DNA of 64,000 nucleotides, taken from contig CAJWSU010000002.1 of the NCBI GenBank assembly GCA_913046335.1, positions 62,001-126,000 on the forward strand, in the 5' to 3' direction. Positions within the stretch are counted from its first letter, which is position 1. Every line of letters begins with the position of its first letter. The notes under the pieces are model-generated. The model made no database searches. It was given only the letters and a program-made list of their open reading frames with translations, and was not told the DNA's origin. The stretch comes from TMED109 sp002684605 (GTDB lineage Bacteria > Pseudomonadota > Alphaproteobacteria > TMED109). Positions 35,639-44,750 of this stretch are shown piece after piece. Position numbers and translations under genes: made by a program.

Positions 35639-38005
35639 ATGAAGAATAATAAATTATCTCAAATTTCTAATTCTAAAAAAATTTCTGATATTGATTTAAA
35701 AGTTTTAAAAGATGTTGAAAAAAAGGTCTCATGGCTATCTGCATGGATGATCCATAATGCAAATAACATAAGACCATCTCTAGATGGAATTAAAGTTGGA
35801 GGGCACCAGGCATCTTCCGCTTCTATAATTTCTATTATGGTTGCATTATATTTTAAAATATTAAATTCTGAAGATAGAGTTGCTGTTAAACCACATGCCG
35901 CCCCAGTTTTTCATTCTATTCAATATTTATTAGGTAATCAAAATTTAAAAAAATTAGAAAACTTTAGAGCATATGGAGGTGCTCAATCTTATCCATCACG
36001 TACTAAAGATACAGATGATGTGGATTACTCTACTGGATCAGTGGGTCTAGGAGGTGCTATAACAATATTTGGCTCTTTAATTCAGGACTATGTAGCACAG
36101 CATAATTTTGTTAGTAAAAATTTTAAATATGGAAAAATGGTAGCATTATTAGGTGATGCAGAATTAGATGAAGGAAATATCTATGAGGCTTTATTAGAGG
36201 GAGCTAAGCAGAATGTTAGAAATTGTTGGTGGGTTATCGATTATAATAGGCAGTCGTTAGATGCAGTAGTAGCAGACAAACTTCACTTAAAAATAGATGA
36301 GCTTTTTGCTTCAATGGGATGGAGAGTAATTACTTTAAAATACGGAAAAAAGTTACAAAGTTTGTCAAAAATTAAGGGGGGAAATGAAATTTTAAATTGG
36401 ATAGATAATTGTCCAAATGATTTGTATTCAGCGTTATCTTACATGGGCAGTAAAGGTTGGCGCGAACATCTAAATACAGATCTAAAAAATAATAAAGACT
36501 CAATTAATATCATTAAATCTCTTAGTGATGAAGAGTTAAATGAAACTATGTCTAATCTAGCTGGTAATGATGTCGAAGCCGTTTTGGAAGCCTTTATTGA
36601 GGCGGATAATGACGATATACCAACTTGTTTTATTGCATATACTATTAAAGGCTTTGGATTACCTTTAGCCGGACACAAGGACAATCATGCTGGTTTAATG
36701 AATAATGAACAAATGGAAAGTTATAAAAATAATTTAAATATAAAAAATGGCCAAGAGTGGGATTATTATTCAGGCTTAGATTCTTCCGAAGTCATAATTA
36801 AAGATTTTCTATCAAAGAACTCTTTTTATAAAGGTAAGAAAAGGCTTTTTAGTGAGCAGGCAATAAATGTGCCTAAAAAACTTAATTATAAAAAGTCACT
36901 AAGTTCTAATACACAAGAAGTTTTTGGTAGGATTTTAAATGAAATTGGCAAAGATGATACAGATTTAGGTAAAAGAATAGTAACATTTTCTCCAGATGTC
37001 ACAGTTTCTACAAGTTTAGGAGGTTGGGTAAATCAAAAACAAATTTATAACAGAGAACATAAAGAGGATATTTTTTATAATGAAAAAGTTGTATCTGCAC
37101 AAAAATGGCACGCTTCACCTAATGGACAACATTTTGAACTAGGTATAGCTGAAAATAATTTATTTTTAGCTTTAGGTGCTGCTGGCCTATCAGATAAAAT
37201 GTTTGGTGCTTCACTTATACCAATAGGTACTATTTATGATACATTTATATCTCGTGGACTTGATGCTTTAAATTATGCAGTATATCAAGACTCAAGGTTT
37301 TTATTAGTTGCTACACCTTCAGGAATATCTTTAGGCCCGGAAGGAGGAGCTCACCAGTCAATTATCACACCTTTAATTGGAATTGGTCAACCAAACCTTT
37401 TAATGTTTGAACCTACTTATGCAGATGAGTTAGAGGTGATTTTAAGGTATACTTTTTCTCATATGCAGAGTCCCGAAGGAAGCTCTGTTTATATAAGGTT
37501 ATCTACTAGAAATATTCCTCAAATCAAAAGAGAAATAAATAAGAGTCTAGAAGGAGAGATATTATCTGGTGGTTACTGGCTTAAAAAACCTAAAAATAAA
37601 AGTAATATTACTATTGTTTTTTCAGGAGTTATGGCTCCAGAAGTCCTTGAAGCAATAGAAATTCTGAAAGAAGATATGTTAGATGTATCTGTTTTATCTA
37701 TTACGTCTGCAGATAGATTATATAAGAATTGGAAGGAAGCACAAAAGCAGCGATCTATGGGTAATAAAATTTTATCTCGTATAGAGGAGTTATTTTTAGA
37801 TACTCTTTCAGAAAGTGTTATCGTTACGTTAATAGATGCACATTCTTCATCTTTGACGTGGATAGGTGGAGCAGTGGGCAAAAAGACAGTTTCTCTTGGT
37901 GTCGATGAATTTGGACAATCTGGTAATTTACAAGATTTATATAATCATTATGATATAGATGCAGATGCAATAGTTGATGCATGTGCTCAAGCATTGTCAA
38001 AATAA
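35639..38005 (+). CDS. Homodimeric 2-oxoacid dehydrogenase E1 (AceE-like)
   Basis: Thiamine-diphosphate enzyme of the transketolase/AceE family, predicted to decarboxylate a 2-oxo acid. GGHQASSAS (residues 54-62), KPHAAPVFHSIQYLLG and the TPP-binding GDAELDEGN...DYNRQSLD span (172-208) match AceE. The second domain has NGQHFELGIAENNLFLALGA with the catalytic Glu. At 788 residues it is about 100 shorter than AceE (near 890) and lacks its N-terminal extension. No E2 or E3 gene is adjacent. The divergent Lrp-type regulator recalls the Pseudomonas mdeR-mdeB arrangement (2-ketobutyrate dehydrogenase E1). Thus pyruvate, 2-oxobutyrate or a branched oxo acid are all possible substrates. Confidence 0.85.
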   Translation: MKNNKLSQISNSKKISDIDLKVLKDVEKKVSWLSAWMIHNANNIRPSLDGIKVGGHQASSASIISIMVALYFKILNSEDRVAVKPHAAPVFHSIQYLLGNQNLKKLENFRAYGGAQSYPSRTKDTDDVDYSTGSVGLGGAITIFGSLIQDYVAQHNFVSKNFKYGKMVALLGDAELDEGNIYEALLEGAKQNVRNCWWVIDYNRQSLDAVVADKLHLKIDELFASMGWRVITLKYGKKLQSLSKIKGGNEILNWIDNCPNDLYSALSYMGSKGWREHLNTDLKNNKDSINIIKSLSDEELNETMSNLAGNDVEAVLEAFIEADNDDIPTCFIAYTIKGFGLPLAGHKDNHAGLMNNEQMESYKNNLNIKNGQEWDYYSGLDSSEVIIKDFLSKNSFYKGKKRLFSEQAINVPKKLNYKKSLSSNTQEVFGRILNEIGKDDTDLGKRIVTFSPDVTVSTSLGGWVNQKQIYNREHKEDIFYNEKVVSAQKWHASPNGQHFELGIAENNLFLALGAAGLSDKMFGASLIPIGTIYDTFISRGLDALNYAVYQDSRFLLVATPSGISLGPEGGAHQSIITPLIGIGQPNLLMFEPTYADELEVILRYTFSHMQSPEGSSVYIRLSTRNIPQIKREINKSLEGEILSGGYWLKKPKNKSNITIVFSGVMAPEVLEAIEILKEDMLDVSVLSITSADRLYKNWKEAQKQRSMGNKILSRIEELFLDTLSESVIVTLIDAHSSSLTWIGGAVGKKTVSLGVDEFGQSGNLQDLYNHYDIDADAIVDACAQALSK

Positions 38006-38096
38006 TATATTAATTATAATATTATTTTCATAAAATTGTAGCTAGATTATATTAGATAATATATAAAACTATCTTTGTAACTATTATTTATTAAAT

Positions 38097-38181
38097 GCGG
38101 ATGTGGTGAAATTGGCAGACACGCTAGATTTAGGTTCTAGTGCCGTAAGGCGTGGGGGTTCAAGTCCCTCCATCCGCACCA
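38097..38181 (+). tRNA. tRNA-Leu (anticodon TAG)
   Basis: An 85-base class II tRNA. Acceptor stem GCGGATG/CATCCGC, anticodon stem CTAGA/TCTAG with loop TTTAGGT giving TAG, a variable arm TGCCGTAAGGCG, T arm GGGGGTTCAAGTCCCTC and encoded CCA. It lies 17 bases before the trigger factor gene. Confidence 0.97.
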
Positions 38182-38198
38182 TTAGCTAAGGAATAACG

Positions 38199-39620
38199 AT
38201 GAAGGTAACAGAATTAAAAAATGAAGGATTAAGTAAGTCATATAAGATAGTAATACCTTCAAAGACTATAGATAAAGCTATTGAAGAAAGACTTATAGAA
38301 GTAGCGGCTACAGCAAAGATAGATGGTTTTAGACCTGGTAAAATTCCTATGGCTATTGTTAAGAGTAGATTTGGGACGCAAGTATCAGGCGAAATAGTAG
38401 AAAAACAAGTATCTGATAGTATGAGAAAATTATTTACGGATAAGAAAATTAAGCCAGCTATGCAACCTAAAGTAGATTTTGAAGGCAAGCCATTAGATGG
38501 AACTGATGTTAAATTTACTGTTAATATAGAAATAATGCCAGATATTAAAGTTGAAGATTTCTCTAAGCTTAAGTTTGATCGTTTAGTTGCAGATGTCGAA
38601 GAAAATGACATAAATAAAGCTTTAGAAGACATAGCGAGTAATCAAAAGTCTTATGCACCGCTTAAAAAGAAACGTAAATCTAAAGTAGGTGACTCAGTAT
38701 TAATTGACTTTAAAGGTTATTTAGATGGTAAAGTATTTGATGGAGGAACTGCAGAAAATCATAGATTAGAGTTAGGTTCTGGTCAAATGATACCTGGATT
38801 TGAAGATCAGCTAATAGGTTTAAATATTAATGATAAAAAAGATGTTAAGGTAAATTTTCCAGAAAATTATCAAAAAGCAGAACTTTCTGGAAAACCTGCT
38901 AAATTTGAAGTGATAATTAAAGATATACTAGAAGCAGATAAAGCTAAAATTAATGATGAATTAGCATCTCGAATGGGTTTACCTGATTTAAAAGCTCTTA
39001 AAGAAGCTATAAAAAGTCAGATAGGAATCAATTATAAAAATACTTCTAGAAATAGGATTAAAAGAGATTTGTTAGATAAATTGTCCAAGCAATATACTTT
39101 TGAAGTACCGAAATCAATGCTTGAAAATGAAAATAAAGTTATTTGGGATAGGTTTCAAGAAGATAAAAAGGCAGGAGTACTAGATGAAGCAGACAAAGGC
39201 AAATCTGATGCTGTATTAAAGAAGGAATATAATGAAATTGCTGAAAGAAGAGTTAGGTTAGGTCTGCTTTTAGCTGAAATAGGAGATCTAAATAAAATTA
39301 CTGTGACTGATGATGAAATTAAGAATGCAGTTATGCAAGAAGCTAGAAAATATCCGGGTGAAGAAAATAAAGTTATTGAGTTTTATCAAAAAAATCCTGA
39401 AGCATCTAATGCGGTAAGAGCTCCTATTTTTGAAGAGAAAGTTGTGGATCATATAATTAGTAAGTGTGTAATTAAAGAGATTAAGGTCTCTGCAGATAAA
39501 CTATTTAAAGATAATGTGATACCTGACCCTACTACTAAAACCTCAAGTAAATCGAAGGCTAAAAAAGTTACGACAAAAAAAAAGACGACAAAGACTTCCA
39601 AGGAAAAAACTAAAAAATAA
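38199..39620 (+). CDS. tig: Trigger factor (ribosome-associated chaperone)
   Basis: Peptidyl-prolyl isomerase and chaperone at the ribosomal exit tunnel. The ribosome-binding domain contains GFRPGKIPMAIVKSRFG (about residues 43-59; the GFRxGKxP signature). The FKBP-type domain covers about 160-245 with GDSVLIDFKGYLDGKVFDGG and MIPGFEDQLIG. The remaining part is the helical substrate-binding domain. At 473 residues it carries a 30-residue tail made almost entirely of Lys, Thr and Ser, longer and more basic than in E. coli. tig-clpP-clpX-lon is a widely conserved gene order. Confidence 0.96.
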   Translation: MKVTELKNEGLSKSYKIVIPSKTIDKAIEERLIEVAATAKIDGFRPGKIPMAIVKSRFGTQVSGEIVEKQVSDSMRKLFTDKKIKPAMQPKVDFEGKPLDGTDVKFTVNIEIMPDIKVEDFSKLKFDRLVADVEENDINKALEDIASNQKSYAPLKKKRKSKVGDSVLIDFKGYLDGKVFDGGTAENHRLELGSGQMIPGFEDQLIGLNINDKKDVKVNFPENYQKAELSGKPAKFEVIIKDILEADKAKINDELASRMGLPDLKALKEAIKSQIGINYKNTSRNRIKRDLLDKLSKQYTFEVPKSMLENENKVIWDRFQEDKKAGVLDEADKGKSDAVLKKEYNEIAERRVRLGLLLAEIGDLNKITVTDDEIKNAVMQEARKYPGEENKVIEFYQKNPEASNAVRAPIFEEKVVDHIISKCVIKEIKVSADKLFKDNVIPDPTTKTSSKSKAKKVTTKKKTTKTSKEKTKK

Positions 39621-39623
39621 AAT

Positions 39624-40256
39624 ATGTTAGGTTTAAGTAATATGATTATAGATAACAAAAAAGATGCAAACATGAGTTCGCTAATACCAATGGTTGTTGA
39701 ACAATCTGGAAGAGGAGAAAGAGCATATGATATTTTCTCTAGATTATTAAAAGAGAGAATTATATTTATTACTGGAGGTGTCCATGATGAAATGGCTACT
39801 GTAATTATAGCTCAATTATTATTTTTAGAGGCTGAAAATCCAGATAAAGCTATATCCATGTATATTAATTCACCAGGAGGTATAGTTTCTTCTGGTCTGG
39901 CAATATATGATACAATGCAATATATAAAGCCACCCGTTTCCACAATGTGCGTTGGGCAAGCTGCTTCTATGGGTTCTCTCTTATTAGCTGCTGGAGAAAA
40001 AGGTCAAAGGTTTGCCTTACCAAACTCTAGAATTATGGTTCATCAGCCTTCAGGAGGGTTTCAAGGACAAGCTACAGATATTCAGATACATGCAAAAGAA
40101 ATTTTAGATTTAAAAAGTCGTTTAAACACTATTTATAGCAAGCATACAGGCCAAACAGTAAAAAAAATTACTGAAATCTTAGAGAGAGATAAGTTTTTAA
40201 ACCCCAGTGAAGCAAAAGAATTGGGGTTAGTAGATGAAATTGTTGAAAAAAGATAG
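39624..40256 (+). CDS. clpP: ATP-dependent Clp protease proteolytic subunit
   Basis: Serine protease that forms the 14-mer chamber fed by ClpX. The catalytic triad is intact: Ser115 in GQAASMGS, His140 in MVHQPSGG, and Asp189 in ERDKF. The glycine-rich handle NSPGGIVSSG is present. The start at ATG 39624 lies 3 bases after the tig stop. It gives a normal 210-residue protein with a short propeptide ahead of SLIPMVVEQSGRGERAYDI. ATG 39642 or 39672 are possible later starts and no Shine-Dalgarno site is clear, so coupling to tig is likely. Confidence 0.96.
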   Translation: MLGLSNMIIDNKKDANMSSLIPMVVEQSGRGERAYDIFSRLLKERIIFITGGVHDEMATVIIAQLLFLEAENPDKAISMYINSPGGIVSSGLAIYDTMQYIKPPVSTMCVGQAASMGSLLLAAGEKGQRFALPNSRIMVHQPSGGFQGQATDIQIHAKEILDLKSRLNTIYSKHTGQTVKKITEILERDKFLNPSEAKELGLVDEIVEKR

Positions 40257-40299
40257 TAAAGTATTATTATAATTATCTATAGACTATATGGAATTTTAA

Positions 40300-41565
40300 A
40301 TGTCGGATATTGAAAAAGAAGATAAAGAAAAATTATTTTGCTCTTTTTGTGGTAAAAGTCAGCACGAAGTAAAAAAATTAATTGCAGGTCCTACAGTTTT
40401 CATTTGCGATGAGTGTGTAGAGTTATGTACAGATATTATTAAAGAAGAAAGTAAAACATCATTAATAAAAACTTCTAATAATGTTCCTAACCCATCAGAA
40501 ATATTTGATTTTTTAGATACCTATGTTATTGGACAATCTTCTGCAAAAAAAGTTTTATCTGTTGCAGTTTATAACCATTATAAAAGGTTAAATCATAAGC
40601 CTAGCAAAAGTGAAGTAGAGTTAGCTAAATCAAATATTTTACTAATTGGATCTACAGGAAGTGGTAAAACTCTTTTAGCCCAAACTCTAGCAAGGTTTTT
40701 AGACGTTCCTTTTACGATGGCGGATGCAACCAGTTTAACAGAAGCTGGGTATGTAGGAGAAGATGTAGAAAATATAATTTTAAAGCTACTTCAAGCATCA
40801 GACTATAATGTAGAAAAAGCTCAAAGAGGAATAGTATACATCGATGAAATAGATAAAATTAGTAGAAAATCAGACAATCCATCTATTACTAGAGATGTAA
40901 GTGGTGAAGGAGTTCAACAAGCACTTTTAAAAATTATGGAAGGTACAGTTGCAAGTGTTCCTCCTCAAGGAGGCAGAAAACATCCACAACAGGATTTTCT
41001 TCAAGTGGATACAACGAATATTTTGTTTATTTGTGCGGGAGCATTTGGTGGATTAGAAAAAATTATTGCTAAAAGAGGTTCGGCTAGTTCTATAGGTTTT
41101 AGTGCTGAATTACCAATACTTGAAAATAAAAGAAATGAAGAACTTCTCTTAGATTTAGAACCTCAAGATTTACTACAATATGGATTAATTCCTGAGTTTA
41201 TAGGACGTCTTCCAATAATTGCGACACTTAAAGATCTAAATAAACTTGCTTTAATCAGTATTTTAACAAAGCCTAAGAATGCTCTAATTAAACAATATGA
41301 AAAAATGTTTGATATGGAAGGTGTTAAACTAACATTTTCTGAAGGTGCACTAGAGGCTATTGCAGATAGAGCCTTAATGAGAGAAACAGGAGCAAGAGGG
41401 CTTAGGTCAATATTAGAAAATATTTTGATAGATACAATGTTTGATTTACCAAAGTTAAACAATGTGGAAGAGGTTGTCATAAATAAAGAAGTTATAATAG
41501 ATAATCAAGAGCCACTGGTTATTTACTCTAAAACTAATCATAAAATTAAATCATCTGGCATATAA
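40300..41565 (+). CDS. clpX: ClpX unfoldase of the ClpXP protease
   Basis: AAA+ ATPase that recognises, unfolds and threads substrates into ClpP. The N-terminal zinc-binding domain has Cys14, Cys17, Cys36 and Cys39 (CSFC...CDEC). Walker A is GSTGSGKT (about residues 116-123), Walker B IVYIDEIDKI, the sensor-2 region RETGARGLRSI, and pore motifs are in the expected places. At 421 residues it is full length. It follows clpP by 43 bases and is followed by lon after an 89-base gap that may hold a stress promoter. Confidence 0.97.
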   Translation: MSDIEKEDKEKLFCSFCGKSQHEVKKLIAGPTVFICDECVELCTDIIKEESKTSLIKTSNNVPNPSEIFDFLDTYVIGQSSAKKVLSVAVYNHYKRLNHKPSKSEVELAKSNILLIGSTGSGKTLLAQTLARFLDVPFTMADATSLTEAGYVGEDVENIILKLLQASDYNVEKAQRGIVYIDEIDKISRKSDNPSITRDVSGEGVQQALLKIMEGTVASVPPQGGRKHPQQDFLQVDTTNILFICAGAFGGLEKIIAKRGSASSIGFSAELPILENKRNEELLLDLEPQDLLQYGLIPEFIGRLPIIATLKDLNKLALISILTKPKNALIKQYEKMFDMEGVKLTFSEGALEAIADRALMRETGARGLRSILENILIDTMFDLPKLNNVEEVVINKEVIIDNQEPLVIYSKTNHKIKSSGI

Positions 41566-41578
41566 CTATAACTTTAGA

Positions 41579-41610
41579 CTTGAAATATCGTCTAAGATAT
41601 ACAACATATA
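41579..41610 (+). promoter_or_regulatory. Candidate heat-shock-like promoter of lon
   Basis: CTTGAAA at 41579-41585, followed after about 17-19 bases by AACATATA (41603-41610), resembles an RpoH-type promoter (CTTGAA...) in the 89-base gap before lon. The -10 region is not a strong match and a sigma-70 promoter is equally possible. Confidence 0.35.
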
Positions 41611-41654
41611 GTATATGAGTTTTTTTTAATCTTTAGTATCTAGGAGTATAATTT

Positions 41655-44060
41655 ATGGATAATCAGAATAATAATATATTACCACTTATACCTTTAAGGG
41701 ATATAGTTGTATTTCCTAATATGGTAGCTCCTTTGTTTGTAGGAAGAGATAAATCTGTAAAAGCTTTAGAACATGCTATGAATACAGATAAAAATATTAT
41801 TTTAGTTACTCAAAAAAATTCTTCAACAGATGAACCTCAGGCTGACGATATATATGAGATTGGCACTTTAGGAAAAATTTTACAATTATTAAGGTTACCA
41901 GATGGAACTGTAAAAGTTTTAATAGAAGGAGGTAAAAGAGTATCTATAAAAGGTTTTAAAATAAATGAAGAATATATAGAAGCAAGCTATAATATATTGT
42001 CAGATAAAGAAGAAATAGACAAAATTGAAGAAAAAGCTTTAATAAGAACTTCATTAGAGCAGTTTGAATCATATATTAAATTAAATAAAAAAATCTCTTC
42101 TGATGTATTAGCAACATTAAATGATATAGAGAATATTTCTAAAATGTCAGATACTATTTCTTCTCACCTTAATATTACTTTATCAGAAAAACAGGACCTT
42201 TTAGAGAAGTTATTACCATCTGAAAGACTAGAAAAAGTATTAGAGTTTATCGAAAATGATTTATCTGTAATTAAGGTAGAAAAAAAGATCAGAACAAGAG
42301 TAAAACGTTCTATGGAAAAAACACAAAAAGAGTATTATTTAAATGAACAAATGAAAGCAATTCAAAAAGAGTTAGCTGAAGAAGATGAAGAAAAAGATGA
42401 AATTACTGAATTTGAAGAAAAAATAAATAAAGTAAAATTATCTAAAGAAGCAAAAATAAAGGCCAAATCTGAATTAAAAAAACTTAAAGGAATGGGGCCA
42501 ACATCCGCTGAATCATCTGTAGTAAGAAATTATATAGATTGGCTTATTTCTATTCCATGGAAGAAGTTTACTAAAGTAAAATATGATTTAAATGAAGCAG
42601 AAGATATCTTAAATGAAGATCACTTTGGTTTAGATAAAGTTAAAGAAAGAATTATTGAGTATTTAGCTGTTCAAACTAGAACTAAAAAATTAAAAGGACC
42701 GATTATATGCCTAGTAGGCGCTCCCGGTGTAGGTAAAACATCTTTAGGTAAATCTCTTGCTAGGGCTACAGGAAGGAACTTTGTAAGAATTTCTTTAGGC
42801 GGAGTTAGAGATGAATCTGAAATTCGTGGTCATAGAAGAACTTATATAGGCTCTATGCCTGGTAAAATTATTCAAAGTTTAAAGAAAGGTAAATCATCAA
42901 ATCCTTTATTTTTATTAGATGAAATTGATAAGATAGGTGCGGATTGGAGAGGAGACCCAGCCTCAGCACTATTAGAAGTTTTAGACCCAGAGCAAAATAG
43001 TACGTTTAGTGATCATTATCTTGATGTGGATTATGATTTATCAGATGTTATGTTTGTTACAACTGCTAATTCATTAAATATGCCTAGACCTCTACTGGAT
43101 AGAATGGAGATAATAAACTTGTCTGGCTATTTAGAAAATGAAAAAGTTGAGATAGCTAAAAGGCATTTAATAGATAAGCAACTAGATAGAAATGGTTTAA
43201 AAAAAGAAGAATGGACAATTAATGACGAAGCTTTATCTGATTTAATCAAGTATTATACAAGAGAGGCGGGAGTAAGAGGTTTAGAAAGAGAAATAGCTTC
43301 TTTGTGTAGAAAAGCTATTAAACAAATAGTTAAAGGAGAAAAAGATAAGGTTGAGATAACTCAGGATAATTTAGAAGAGTATGCAGGAATTAGAAAATAC
43401 AAGCATGGTCTAGCGGATAAAGAAAATCTATTAGGTATTACTACTGGCCTAGCTTATACAGACTTTGGAGGAGATTTATTATCTATTGAAGCTGTTACTA
43501 TGGCAGGAAAGGGTAGGCATCAAATAACAGGTCAGTTAGGTGATGTCATGAAAGAGTCTGTTCAGGCTGCAACTAGTTATGTTAGATCCAGAGCAATAGA
43601 TTTTGGAATAGAACCTCCTATATTTGATAGAAAAGATATTCATGTTCATGTGCCCGAAGGAGCTACGCCTAAAGATGGTCCTTCAGCAGGTGCTGCAATA
43701 GCAATATCTATGATATCTGCATTAACTGGAATTCCAGTAAAATGTGATGTCGCTATGACGGGGGAAATTTCCCTTAGAGGAAGAATAATGCCAATAGGAG
43801 GATTAAAAGAAAAGCTACTTGCTGCCTCTAGAGGTGGTATTAAAAAGGTTTTAATACCTGTTGATAATGAAAAAGATTTAAAGGAAGTTCATACTGATAT
43901 TAAAAGTAGTCTTGAGTTAGTATTAGTTACTCATCTTGATGATGTAATAGAGCATGCTTTGGAAAAGAAACCTTCACCTATAAAATGGGATGAGGCAGAA
44001 TTTCTAAAAAATAGTAAAAATAATGTTAGTGAAAGTCATGAAAACATAGTAAAACATTAA
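41655..44060 (+). CDS. lon: ATP-dependent protease Lon
   Basis: Homohexameric AAA+ serine protease that degrades damaged and regulatory proteins. The N-terminal LON domain starts LPLIPLRDIVVFPNM, followed by the long coiled coil (about residues 190-260). The ATPase has GAPGVGKTS and FLLDEIDKIG. The protease domain carries the Ser677-Lys720 dyad, in DGPSAGAA and GLKEKLLAA, with the usual 43-residue spacing. Its 801 residues are the normal length. It ends 78 bases before the HU gene, which has its own likely promoter. Confidence 0.97.
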   Translation: MDNQNNNILPLIPLRDIVVFPNMVAPLFVGRDKSVKALEHAMNTDKNIILVTQKNSSTDEPQADDIYEIGTLGKILQLLRLPDGTVKVLIEGGKRVSIKGFKINEEYIEASYNILSDKEEIDKIEEKALIRTSLEQFESYIKLNKKISSDVLATLNDIENISKMSDTISSHLNITLSEKQDLLEKLLPSERLEKVLEFIENDLSVIKVEKKIRTRVKRSMEKTQKEYYLNEQMKAIQKELAEEDEEKDEITEFEEKINKVKLSKEAKIKAKSELKKLKGMGPTSAESSVVRNYIDWLISIPWKKFTKVKYDLNEAEDILNEDHFGLDKVKERIIEYLAVQTRTKKLKGPIICLVGAPGVGKTSLGKSLARATGRNFVRISLGGVRDESEIRGHRRTYIGSMPGKIIQSLKKGKSSNPLFLLDEIDKIGADWRGDPASALLEVLDPEQNSTFSDHYLDVDYDLSDVMFVTTANSLNMPRPLLDRMEIINLSGYLENEKVEIAKRHLIDKQLDRNGLKKEEWTINDEALSDLIKYYTREAGVRGLEREIASLCRKAIKQIVKGEKDKVEITQDNLEEYAGIRKYKHGLADKENLLGITTGLAYTDFGGDLLSIEAVTMAGKGRHQITGQLGDVMKESVQAATSYVRSRAIDFGIEPPIFDRKDIHVHVPEGATPKDGPSAGAAIAISMISALTGIPVKCDVAMTGEISLRGRIMPIGGLKEKLLAASRGGIKKVLIPVDNEKDLKEVHTDIKSSLELVLVTHLDDVIEHALEKKPSPIKWDEAEFLKNSKNNVSESHENIVKH

Positions 44061-44068
44061 TATATACT

Positions 44069-44098
44069 TTGACTTTTAATGTTAAAAATTATTAAATA
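44069..44098 (+). promoter_or_regulatory. Candidate sigma-70 promoter of the HU gene
   Basis: TTGACT (44069-44074) and TAAATA (44093-44098) are 18 bases apart and lie about 40 bases before the HU start. This would allow strong independent expression of HU between lon and the terminator at 44431. Confidence 0.5.
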
Positions 44099-44138
44099 AG
44101 TATTGGTAATAAACAATAAAAATATGAAGGGGCGCTTT

Positions 44139-44414
44139 ATGAATAAAAATGAATTAATTGGTGCAGTAGCATCATCCGCAGGAGTTTCTAAATCTCAGGC
44201 CTCAGATGCAGTTGAAGCTGTATTTGGTTCTATTAGTAGTGAATTATCTTCAGGTGGTGAAGTTCGTTTAGTAGGATTTGGTACTTTTATGGTAGCTAAC
44301 AGAAAAGCTACGACAGGAAGAAACCCAAGAACAGGCGAAGCTATTCAAATAGCTGCTTCTAAACAACCAAAATTCCGTCCAGGAAAAAGTTTAAAAGAAT
44401 CAGTTAATAAATAA
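44139..44414 (+). CDS. hup: HU-family histone-like DNA-binding protein
   Basis: Small nucleoid protein that bends and compacts DNA as a dimer. MNKNELIGAVASSAG opens the helical body, and the DNA-binding beta arm carries the family signature VGFGTFMVANRKATTGRNPRTG and ends FRPGKSLKESV. At 91 residues it is the standard HU length. GAAGGGG at 44126-44132 sets ATG 44139 as the start over an upstream in-frame codon. Its place after lon is the normal order in proteobacteria. IHF is excluded by the arm sequence only with moderate confidence. Confidence 0.95.
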   Translation: MNKNELIGAVASSAGVSKSQASDAVEAVFGSISSELSSGGEVRLVGFGTFMVANRKATTGRNPRTGEAIQIAASKQPKFRPGKSLKESVNK

Positions 44415-44430
44415 TTTTCGAATAAATATA

Positions 44431-44463
44431 TTGTCGGCTTTAAGATAGAAGCCGGCAATTTTT
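44431..44463 (+). terminator. Rho-independent terminator after the HU gene
   Basis: TTGTCGGCTT (44431-44440) pairs with AAGCCGGCAA (44449-44458) through ten base pairs including one G-U, with an 8-base loop, followed directly by five T. It ends the hup transcript just before the tRNA genes. Confidence 0.9.
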
Positions 44464-44480
44464 AATTTTAAAATAGTAAA

Positions 44481-44556
44481 GGGTGATTAGCTCAGCTGGG
44501 AGAGCGCCTCGTTTACACCGAGGAGGTCGGCGGTTCGATCCCGTCATCACCCACCA
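44481..44556 (+). tRNA. tRNA-Val (anticodon TAC)
   Basis: A 76-base cloverleaf: acceptor GGGTGAT/ATCACCC, anticodon stem CCTCG/CGAGG with loop TTTACAC giving TAC, T arm GGCGGTTCGATCCCGTC (one weak pair), encoded CCA. Paired with tRNA-Asp downstream, as often seen after hup in alphaproteobacteria. Confidence 0.97.
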
Positions 44557-44618
44557 TTATTTTTTTTATTAAATACCTTGTATATATTAGAATGAATAGA
44601 TATATACTACTTACCTTT

Positions 44619-44695
<77 letters not shown>

Positions 44696-44750
44696 TTAAA
44701 TTAAATATAGTGCTGGTTAATCATTAATATTATGAAAGTAAATAGGTTTT

